In this document: in pieces, positions 44,403-56,000 of the stretch
Numbering within the stretch: the stretch's first letter is position 1
Layout of the letters: each line of letters starts with the position of its first letter
Assembly: GCA_003864495.1 (NCBI GenBank)
Contig: ML133437.1
Span: forward strand, 1,364,001-1,428,000
Length of the DNA stretch: 64,000 bases
Origin: Nemopilema nomurai
Lineage: Eukaryota; Cnidaria; Scyphozoa; Rhizostomeae; Rhizostomatidae
Direction of reading: 5' to 3'
Position numbers and translations under genes: made by a program
Notes under the pieces: generated by a model
What the model was told of the DNA's origin: nothing
The model's input: the letters and a program-made list of their open reading frames with translations, nothing else
The model's database searches: none

Positions 44403-44926
44403 TTAAAGCGCTAAAGGCTTCCCGCGAATATCAATCAAGCTTATAAGTATGTCTGTGCTCTGCTGGCTTTTTAGTATGTAGAGAATTACCTTTCCCTTGC
44501 AACTGCATTTGGTAAGCATCGTGGTAAATGATACCCGGTGTCGTTTGATCAAGAGAGGAATCCGACGGAGCTGCGTACGGACTAACAGATTCACGTGACC
44601 ATATGGATTCGGCAATTGAGGAGTGACCGGTTTCCGTGGCAGTAGCGTGGCATAATGCAGATACGTTCAAATAGAAAATTAGATAATTAGCATTGAAGAT
44701 AGTTAGTGACCACACCCTATGGGGAGGATCAGATATTGACTGGAACCATAATAAGAGAATTCTTCCGTTTTCACAAAAGCTTTTCAAGTTTAAGTGGTCC
44801 TCAAGTTGCATATTGAAACCAACAAAGTAAATTACCTGTTCCTGCTTCTTCTTCTTTGTCTTGGAGTGCATCGACCAGGGACACCCCAATGGATGCAAAA
44901 ACGATCACGTAGGACAGATAACCCAT
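44403..44926 (-). CDS. Gene 4 (tentative): small secreted protein, two exons
   Basis: Exon 1 (44836-44926) encodes MGYLSYVIVFASIGVSLVDA, a signal peptide, then LQDKEEEAGT, and ends at a phase-1 GTAATT donor, the same phase as its neighbours. Exon 2 is uncertain. One choice uses acceptor TCTGTTAG and runs 44403-44581, giving a basic peptide (LRRIPLLIKRHRVSF, one C-x-C pair) to TAA. A competing frame over the same DNA (SPYAAPSDSSLDQTTPG, donor at 44489) looks more protein-like, but no acceptor keeps phase. Only exon 1 is reasonably supported. It lies between genes 3 and 5, and the function is unknown. Confidence 0.35.
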
Positions 44927-46051
44927 GCCACGTTTCTTCTTGTTTGCTATCTAAGATAGGCCTCTCGGTGCAAACCTCATCGGCTCTTTCCTCAAGTCGG
45001 TCTCTCAAGTGCGTGTATCTGTTGATCGCGATTCTAGATGGAACACTTGATGGGGCCTATAATGTCTACATATTTGGCATCTTGGAAAAATTTGAAAATT
45101 TCAGTTTCACGACTAATGCGGATAGCAAGTGGCAGCTTATTATCAGAAAGACAACCAGCTAAACAATTTCGACAGAAGCAAATCAGACACCATATCATTT
45201 GCTTTCGGGGCAAGTTCAAAATCAAGCTAATTTGTGAATCAGAGCATCTGTCAGAACACGGAGAATGAAATAGAAGCGTTGATGGGTCAATGAGGATCTT
45301 ATCTGATTTGTGCGTGCAGTGCATTGTAAGCGTCTCATATCTGAATACGCAATAAAATAAAAGCATTTCACAAGATACATGCTCTTATGATAAACAACAT
45401 AAAACAAGACCCTGATGTCGTTTGTTTGTTGACGATAGTGATACAATTGTGTTTGATCATGGAGATGGAGTTCACCAACGTCGTCGAACTACTGCCAAAG
45501 GCTTTTTGCTTTGATAAACAATTTTTGAAGCAACGAACTATGGACATCTCGTAAATGGATTTCACTCATGACTTTTGACTTTAAAATGTAGGAATTATTT
45601 CTTCAAAATAATTTTATATATCTGTAGAAAATGGTTTCGCTGGTGTTAAAAGAATGTGACGTGCGAGATGGCGATTTTGCGCTGACTTTGGGTGCGTGAT
45701 TGAGTTCGGTACCGCTGGTAGATGAGTTGCTGAAGGGGTGTACACATTGGAGTTCGTTGTGTTCTCATTTGCATGTGTAACTCACTATACCTTGTTATTA
45801 GGACTGCTCGTGCTAAGGTGTACCTAGACCAGCCGTGATCATGACCTTTTCTGTCGCCATTCACACAAACAGGTTGCTCTGTTGTCCTTGGGCAACAACC
45901 GTACGAGCTGGTTGCCCGTACTGGCTCTGGTGATTCTCCGTCAAGAGGCTACCAACCGAGACAAAATTACGAAAATTATGAAAACAACACAAACTAAAAT
46001 GATAAATTATATCGGCTAAAGCACAAACAAAATCAGACTAGTCATTTCAAG

Positions 46052-47057
46052 ATGAGGTTCCACTGGATTTCCGGTTTTCTGATCCTAGGTCTGGTCCTAA
46101 TTTACACAATAGAAGCTAGACGACATTTGAGGTTGAAAAAGCAAAGATTACTAAAACAGCGGCAGAATGTGGAGGAAAACGAAGAAGTTCGGCAAGCGAA
46201 TAGAGGAGACAAAAACTTAACAAAAGTCTTTGACGTTGTGCATAAGTATCGCCAACAGAAAGTGGCCGGGTCTGGACTAAAGAGACACAACCTGGGGCAT
46301 CTAGATGGACTAGAACAAATCCACCCGGCTACTGATCACCACAATGCCCTGAGCGGAGCAGCGACCGCGGCTGTTGGCGTGAACCCAGATGCACCCAACG
46401 TGGGGTATTTAGACGCTGCCCATGGAATAACAGCTGCTTTACACAGCCAAAAGTTGCAAGTGGGCACCCAGGCGACTCCGGCTCATCTTGCATCCGAGGA
46501 AGGACTCAACCCGCTCTCTATGTACCAAAAGGACACACACGGCAGCAATGTCTTCTCTGTGCCAACGTCCATCAATTCTGATTACCACAATGGTGTTCAT
46601 GACACGGGCGACATCCATGCAACGGGTTCGCATTTACTCGACAGCAACGTAGTTGGGGGTCATGTGACAGACGGCCTTCCCATGGCTGACCACCATTTTG
46701 ACGAGACTGTCGTTGCTTCGCCTCATCTTGCCACCTCGCACGACTCGCAACTGCTATCGGCAGAGCAAGATGGCGCAGCCTTCCTGCAACATCAGCAGGG
46801 CGTCGTGAACATAGTACACCCCAACGAAGGAGCCGATGCATTGCACAGCGCAATGCATGTAGATACGTTCCAGGGTGTCCCAAACCAAGTAGGTTCTCAG
46901 CCTTTTGTCATTGACAGCCACAACGACAACAACTACCACGGCGGGATCGAAGTGGAACATCATTTGGCACATCAGACGCCGGTTTTAATCTCCCACCCAC
47001 CGATCCATGTGACACAGGACCATCACCAGCATTCTTTTCAAGAGGTAGAAGACCAAG
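46052..47057 (+). CDS. Gene 5 exon 1: signal peptide and His-rich region
   Basis: [20 protein letters not shown] is the signal peptide (end near EARR). It is followed by a Lys/Arg/Gln-rich segment ([12 protein letters not shown]), then an Asn/Asp/His-rich region up to [16 protein letters not shown]. Donor GTAGGA after 335 codons plus one base. Confidence 0.87.
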
Positions 47058-50000
47058 GTAGGAATTGGTTCACTTAAAATCACTCCCTCCTGCATTGACA
47101 CTAAACATTAAACATTCAGGAAAGCTGCTTCACTAAATTAGGTGCCTCTGCTTTCACCATCGCAAAGCGAAATCCTGATTCACTTAAGTTCTTTAGATTC
47201 GGCCAAAAGTGCAAAAGAAAGTATTCTACCAAAAAGTTAAAACACTCTTTATAACATAATTTGGGATGATTGATTAATACAACATCATGCAAGCGAGTTC
47301 AATCAGGTACGAAGTGAGAACGATTTGGATATGGAAGTTGAGCACGGCAGTCAGACGACGTAGACGTATTTTCAGACTAATAGCTGGAGAGCTCAAGTCT
47401 CCATGAATAGCCACTTGAAGAACCTTCATTAAATGTCGTTGCGAATGTCGTTAATCTTGCTTTGTTCTTGCTGTCTAGGTTCAGTCGAATACCAGCCTTG
47501 CATTAATGGAGGTATATTCGTTCCAACTGGCCCCCATTCCTACGAATGCATTTGTCCAGAGCAGTACATTGGCAAGAATTGTCAAGGTTTGAAAGACTTG
47601 AACTTTTAGAGGCTCTCTTTACTTCCTTTATTCATAAACCCATTTACAAACTGGTCACTCACTTTGTCAAACGGGCCACAAAACTAATACACAATTATCT
47701 TTACTAACCAAAGCGGCGATTGACAAATATGAAAATCTTTTGACAGATATCAATCACTGTCATCCGTGCCCGTGCAAGAACAAAGGAAGATGTCACAACA
47801 TCATTGAATTGCCAAAGTACAAGTGCACTTGTCTCCCGGGCTACTTCGGACAGCATTGCGACCGTAAGTTTCGACAGGCGTTACTTTTGAAGCTCCTCCT
47901 CATCACCACTTTGTGTAATCAAGACGCAGGACGAGTAAAGAAAGTGGCATAAGCTAGCTGTCTGGCAAGGCCTAAAACGAACAGCCAGAATAACTTCTCA
48001 ACAAGAGCTATATCTGATGCTCAACATTCGAATGTACTACTCGTATTGACCAAGGTCTGTGTTAGGCCCTTCACCACTGCGCTGCATCCTGAAAACATTT
48101 CAACGATTGAACCAGAGTTCTTTTTGTCCGGAGTCAAAACAAATTTGAATGCTTTGACTGCTAGTACCTAGAAATGTCCTTTACCATGATTGGTCTTCTT
48201 TGTAACCGTACCATAAATCAAAATCTTCCGAAAAACAATTGATTTTAAGAGCAACAGATAAGTAAGTCTGCTTTAGTATTTCTTGATGCACATAAGTGGG
48301 TTTTTCTTCTAGAGAGAGATCCTTGCCACCCGAATCCTTGCAGAAACAATGGCAAATGCTCTCATGACGGTAGAGGAAACATTGAGTGTGTTTGTCCCGA
48401 GCGATTTAAGGGAACACGTTGTGAAGGTCAGTATTCAAGCAATGTATAGCTTTCATTCCAGCACAGGGGAACAACTAACTGGAGACTAAAACAGGCCTTT
48501 GGGCATGTCTATACGCGTATCATATGCTCGATTCCTATTTGGCAATAAAACTTCACTGATACAAAGATGAACTTCCCTTCTGCAGAATTAATATGTCAGG
48601 TATCGAGGCATCACACGTGAAAACCTTTCTGGACATAGTAGGTGGTTAATGAAGTAGAGGGGAATAATATCCATGAACATAGAAAACTATTGATAGTGCG
48701 TAGATAATTAAATATAAAAAGCATTATACAACAAAAGCATGAAAATTGATATTCTTCTATTCTTGACCCTAGATTTACATTCTTGCAAACCGAATCCATG
48801 TTTGAATAATGGCTTATGCACCGAAGTTGACGCAAAGGGCAAGTTTGAGTGCCAGTGCACTGAGAAGTTCAGAGGAACAATATGCAACAGTAAGTTTTCA
48901 AAAGCCAATCGCAAATAAAACAATTGAAATTCGGAGTTGGTTGGGTCACTGACTGGTGGTGTACATTGATACTTGTTAGGTCGCGATAGTCAAATGAATC
49001 GGGCAGGCGAATACCGCGCAGCTTATGCGTCTAAAATATTACACACCAGAATGAACATCTGTGAGTTGTCTAGGCATAGAAAATCAGAATCTGCACCAAC
49101 GGTGAATTCAAAAAGATTACTTACCTTAAGGGCCACGCTTCTGCTACCAGAATCCATGTCAAAATGGGGGCATTTGCCAGGAGGATCACGACAATTTCAA
49201 CTGCATCTGCAATCATGGATGGCGAGGGAGGATATGCGAAGGTATTTCAAACTTTTTATGGCAGAATCGCATTCTAGACTTCAAGCTACACTAGACTAGA
49301 GTAGCCACTGCCCTTGGGGGTAATTTTGGGTGTCATGGGACACTTTAGTTAAACGATGCAGTGACCGAGATTCGCAAATCAAAGCAGCTGATAGTGGCTC
49401 AGTATCGTATTTGCCAGGCAAAGGCTCCTGAAATGCTTCCTCTTCCATAAAACATCCAAAATAAATTTTCCAAGATGAATGATGCAAATGTTTCTTCTCT
49501 TGACTTTTAGAGCGTGCATGTAAGCCAAGCCCGTGCAAAAACGGGGGTACATGCACCGAATCAGCTGATGGCAAGGACTTCAAATGCATCTGTCTTCCTT
49601 GGCATTCTGGAAGGCTGTGCGAAGGTAGGGAATTTACATTCAAACTGTTTTTAGAAAGTAAAAATGGGCCTAAATGGAAAATCTCACCAAATGAGACGCA
49701 GGGAGAGGGTCATCGATAAAATCATTTATTCTATCAATTTTCTTCGGACTTTTCGCTGCAGAGTTTCCTGATATTCATATTGGATCAAAACAGAGTTTCA
49801 CGGCACAAAGGTTAATTAAACCGATTGGCGACTGGTTAGGCTAAAAAATATACAATCAGGCTAGTGCCCCTTAAAACCGAAAAGCCTTGAATTGACACAC
49901 TTTTAATGATAAGGAAAAAATCGAAAAAGCCATTGTTAACGGGTCACTCTTTTCAATGCTAAGAACATAGTAAACTAGCGCTATAGACTAGCACTTACAT

Positions 50001-53000
50001 TCCGATCTTTGAATGTTCTTGGTATCTCTGGCCCCAAACAAGCACAAAAAGAGTACTGAAAAAAAACTATTAAAGTTTTTTGATCCATTCTAATTCTGAC
50101 CCTTTTTATTTGGTTGGAAAAAGAGCAGAGCTAGTAAAGCTTTCTATAGAAACAGAATCAACCACAAGATGGAGAAGAACAAACTCTTCCTACTGTCGAC
50201 TGCTTTACTGAGATATCCGATAAAAATTCTGTTTTCTTCTTCAAATTGCCACTTTAGATATAACACACGGTTTCAGAAAATACACAGATGATGGGACTCG
50301 AGGCAGGGTTTCTGCAGTTGTTCAGTTAATTACTCAATGCAAGTAACCCAACTTACTAATTGTTTCTTAGTAAATTTACACTTCGTATTTCCTCGAAAGT
50401 AAAACGCCACATTTTCACAATGAAATTTTGAATTATTATTTTAATTATGAATAATAATGATTGAAATTTACTCACAAAAATAAAATTTTGCTGCTCCTTT
50501 TTGTGTCCGTTTACTTTGGAGGAAATATGATTGTAATCGTAATGTCCCACCTCTCCTTATAGAGAGCTATGAAAACAAAATCAATTTTCTTTATCATATT
50601 TTTCTAGAGAATCGCCCTTGCTTGACCAAGCCTTGTCTAAACGGTGGCAAATGCATAGATTCCTTTTCCGGATTCCACTGGGCGTATGGTCCTTTGCAGT
50701 TCTATTGCATTTGCAAGCCACCTTATACTGGAGAGAAATGCGAAGGTTTGCAATGTCCGATATAGAAACACTCTTGTTTCGTACAAACACAAAACAAGAA
50801 TTTCGCCGAGTGCAGAGCTGATTGACCGAACGTCAAGAATCTGCAAATCTTCGCTTTTCACATTAACGCTCGATACGGGTAGACAGTACATGATTTAGAT
50901 TCGTAAACAAAATTTTTTTTTTTAATATTATGTACGATTCACCTTTTTCGTGTCAAATAGCAAGAGTTAAAGATTCAATTTTTATTGCATGAGGAAAGGC
51001 AATTAAACACATGATAAAAAGCTATATTAAAAAATTAAACGATAGTTTAGCATTAAATCGATTGCACGAAAAGGAGGAATCAATATTTTAAGGAATATCC
51101 TTAAAATACGTTGGCTATGTAGAAACAGATTGCTTAACTTTAACACATAGAAGTCGTATTCATACGAAGGTATTCGAGATTATTAAATATTTTAACAAAT
51201 CTTCAACAATGTTATAAAGTGAATACCCTTCGTCAAAAATTGAAGTGGAGATCCGTTCGATGCATCACCTGATAATGGTATTCTATCTTGCCAGTGCATG
51301 GGTGTAGAAACTGTCACAAAAACGCCCACTGTGAAGGAGAAAAATGCGTATGCGACGAAGGATACAAAGGGAATGGAAGAATATGCATAAGTAAGGACGA
51401 TTTCTACTACTTACATATCGAAAGCTTGACAGAGATGCTTTTTCTGTGATGTGTTCACCGCCTAGTGCAGAACGAAAGGTCAACGTCGAATGTGAAGGTG
51501 GCAGCGTGCGTGAATATGGGCAAATTAGTGTAAATACAATGGCGCATGAATTTGGAGAGCCACTGTGCAGATGAGTTTACTGGGAAGTCGGCATTGTGCG
51601 ATGAAATCAATAACCAGCCTGTGAATTGCTGTGTTTTGTAGGTTTACGTAAATTGCGAAATAACGGCTGGTCTTGATTGAACCCATAGAGAAAGCTGATC
51701 CCTGCCACCCGAATCCGTGTGAGAACGACGGCATCTGCATGCAGAAGGGAGACACAGACGACTTCGAGTGCAAGTGCAAGAAGCCCTACCTCCCACCATA
51801 CTGCAAAAGTATGTTTGCACTAATCTGATCAGACAACATTACATTGCATTGATCTGAGCCAAGCTGCAGTTTGTTTAGAACAATTCAAACACAATAATTG
51901 TTGGATGGGTTCCTTTTCAATCATTTTACGTGACTTCAAGTATTCGATTCCGTACATCTAGCTTCGGCCAACGTATAAATGATCTAAAGTGATTATTCTG
52001 ATTTTCTCTTTCGTTCCAGCTAAAGACCCTTGCGACCCGAATCCCTGCAAAAATGAGGGGCAGTGCGTCCCTACTGGTGATGGAAGCTACGAATGCATCT
52101 GTCAGAACGGTTTCAAGGGAATGAACTGCGCCCGTAAGTGACAATGGCCTAACAAATCGCCTCTTACTAGGAGCGAGTTTGCTCAAGAGCCGGTGGGAAG
52201 AACTGACCAGAGTTCGATAAACAGAGTTCGCACTTCTGAAAAAGCCACATACAATAACCACACCAAGACCGGACTATTCTCTATTCTCCTTTGTTCTTTT
52301 GAAGGAGTTGATACTTAATAACGTTTTACAATGGTTATTTCACTTCTTATAAGAAAAAGGAGACTGCAGATTTTTGTTTACTTTCCTCTAAATATACACG
52401 AATTTGAATCCGGACACTGTCGCCATGTGCCCTGGAAAGCAAAAAAGAAAATGAAGAGCTCCGTGGAATCATGATTGAAAACGAAGCATGTTGTTGATAA
52501 TCATGTTGTTAATTGTAAGTAATGTTGGCGGCAAGACTGACTGAGATCTTCTTTCGAAACTGCAGAGCAAGACGCGTGTTTGCCGAACCCTTGTCAACAT
52601 GGCGGAACATGCAGAGACAATAACGGCACTGCGTCGTGTGAATGCAAAGGAATGTGGTTGAAGCCTCTTTGCAAAGGTAATGTTGCTAGCAGAAGCTACA
52701 AGAGTATATATAGGATCCTCGGATTATTTCTAAAGATTGCAAGAAAACCAACCTGAAGAATGTGTTCATTTTCCAGAGTGTGGCTGTGAAAAGAAGAGCA
52801 TTCCAGGAGTGCCAGATATCAGTTGCGACCTGGAAGGGAAATGCGTCTGTCCTCCTGGGTACACAGTGCAAGGAAAGATGTGCCATAAAGATAACAGTAC
52901 GTAGTGTCACAAAGTGGTTATTAATCACAGTTTTTCTTTAAAGCTAGATGAGCCAACCACTCTAGTCCCTATAGATTTCTAACATTTTGGCTGTTGGTTG

Positions 53001-56000
53001 ACGCTCGTCTCATGGCTGCAACTAGAAGTAGCAAGTTAGAAATGTCCCGTTCTAGTAACTGCAAGAAACTTTAGGTATTATATATTTGAAAAAGACACTC
53101 CTCATTGTCACTTACTAATCTGATTGAAATTGCTGTTGGAATATATTTACACGCATATTTCAAAACGATTATCAAATTTTTTTTCCAACTCAAATATAAA
53201 GAGGGTTTTGGAATAAAGTTGAAATATGAAAGATGGCATCGCCTACTGCAATCTTTTGTCTAAGAAAAAGTAAACCTTTTCGAATTATACCATTAAAAGA
53301 ATACCATCAGCAGTAGGGATCGATCAATTTTAGTGACAAGATTTTATAGATAAGATAAATAGTAGTGACAAAATAAGTTTGAATGACCCTTTTACATTTT
53401 AGAGGGTTCTGGAAGTCCCTGCCAAAGCAACCCTTGCATAAATAACGGCGTTTGCATCGAGGAAGGAAACGGCTACAAATGCCAGTGTCTTCCAGGATTC
53501 TTGGGCAAGAATTGTCAAAATAAAGACGGTGAATATTCTCCTTATCGTCCTTTTCAAAAGTCTTGCAATTTTTGATTCTACTTGTAATTCTAACGTAAGA
53601 TGGTCAGTCTATTCGACACCAACACCCCTCTAAAATCTGATTGAGCCTTTGAACAATGACAGACTAGGCCAATAGGCCAAATTATAAATTAAACAATCAG
53701 TTATCATGTGATCGTTGTTGATACAATCATGCTCATCATCAAAATAGCCTCCTGCTCCCTCGTTCTAAATCAAAGCCGTAAAATAATGCGATCATGAACT
53801 AGTGAATATATGAAAATCGTTTTTGTACAAAGCCTAAAATCTCCAAGTCTTAGAAACAAAATAGAAACACTTGTAGCTAACGATGTAAGACTCAGGCTCT
53901 GCTAAGAAGAAACATCCGATGTGAATGCTAGCAATACACATCGGATTGCGTTCTACCTGATCAGCAGGCAACCAAAGACAAATACTTCATGTTCGAAGTT
54001 TTGGGAAGGCCTTTCTCATCAAATTTCTCATCGGATACAGCTAGATAAAATAATTTTTCCACCATGCATTATCTTCATTAACGGCTGCATTGACCGTGTA
54101 CGATTCTTGCATTTTACACAAAAACAGCTACCCTACGTCTGAATAAACACAAATTATCTAAGGATGATTATTTCTACTTAATTAGCGTGCAATCCAAACA
54201 TATGTAATAATGGTGGAAAGTGCAAAAGCGACCCAGTCACAGGGAAGTTCCTCAAATGCGATTGTCCACCGAAATTCCCGGTGCCACCTTATTGTGATCC
54301 GAAGGAGCCAGTAGTGAAAGGTATGTCTAAATTCGTCTTTACAGTCCCATTGGGCGTGGCCCCACTACACGGGAGAGGCCCCCGAAAAGGCAGGCTATTT
54401 GTTACTATCAACCTTTGCTCTCATGACTGCTATTGGCAACACCCTAATGCCACCAGCTTATTCTGTCTCAAAAATGAGCTAGCGAAAATTAACAATCATA
54501 TCAAACTTTAAGCAAAATCTTAAAGCATAATCACACTCAGGCTCAGTTTATTCAGCATTTCCTTCGATCACGAATTCTGCATTTCTTTATGCAAAAGACA
54601 TATTGCTAATCATAGCAACAACCAGTAGAAGATACACAGTGATCTACAGATACGTGTGATCTTTTCCAATGGTATTATTTCACTAGGTGCCTGTGATCCG
54701 AACCCATGCAAAAATGGAGGTCGATGCGTCAAGAACGGCCAATCATATGACTGCATCTGCCTTGTTCGATACACGGGACCCAACTGCAACGGTTCGTACA
54801 CCCACTCGCTTTGTGGTGCAAAGGAAAGGGAAAGCAAATCTTTCGATTTCATATTTAATTTAGCAATACCGAAGAGTAATTGAATTATAAAGCATTATGA
54901 AAGTTACCAAGTGCGAAGACAATACCTTTTAGTCTCCGAGAGAACAGTCTAACGTTTGAAAACATGTCATTCATGTACTATCTTCGTATCATTGTATCGA
55001 AAGCATCATAACTTCCCGGGCTCAACGACCCTTACGTCTTACACGTCCACCTTAACCGGAATGCCCATGTGACTTTCAGTTGACAAATGTGCAAACTGTG
55101 ATGCGAATGCAGCGTGCGTTAGCGGAAGATGCCGATGCAAGTCTGGTTTCATTGGCAACGGATACGAATGCGTCAAAGGTAAGTCTCAAACTGAAACCAA
55201 GGCACCTCTATCAGAAGGAGGTCATGAAGATAACTGACCCGTGATTAGGAGAACTTTTCTTACAAACAGGCTGTTGCCTTAGCTACCAACCAAAAGCGAA
55301 TGTAAACCTCTAGGATCCAATTAAAACATTATTTAAACAAAGCTTCTACAATATAGAGGATGCGGCAACCTCTATAATTTCCAAGGTGCCAATTTTTCAT
55401 AGAGATACCGAATTGGTAACTCAAAGCTTAGTCCCTGCATTGGTTGGTGAGCATCTTCTAAGAATTGGCATGAACTGAATCAGGGAATTTATAGCAATGA
55501 CAGGAAGCTGCAACACGAAATCAGAAAATCGTATCAAACAACTTTGGTTTCCGCTTACCAGGACGGCATAATATTGCCGCAACATTTATAAAAGAATGCC
55601 ATTCCTTCACCCTTAACATTCAGTTCCTTGCTCTCCAGACGTTCCAACATGTGCTCAAAAATGCCCACAATATTCTACGTGTATTGTACCAACGGGAAAC
55701 TGCCAGTGTAACCAAGGCTACACGTTTGTTGACCGAATCTGCATGCGTGAGTAAATTTTCCATCTTTACTTACTCATAAACGGTGTTTTTATCCTCAGAC
55801 TGAATTTAACTCTGGGCATGGGAAATTTGGAAAAGTTGACCTAAAAATTAACTAAGGAAATTGCATGATTGTAGCATAGATTATGCGAAATGTTTTTCTA
55901 CCCTTTTAACCGCTTTTAACCGCTTTTAACCACTTGCTTCTTCTAACCATTTACTTCGAATTCATCTCAACATTGCCTCGCATTCACATTGTTTCGCATT

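Noticed and set aside
44431..44898. Minus-strand 155-codon frame
   Set aside because: It crosses the signal-peptide exon of tentative gene 4 in another frame and has no acceptor that keeps phase; treated only as an alternative for its second exon.
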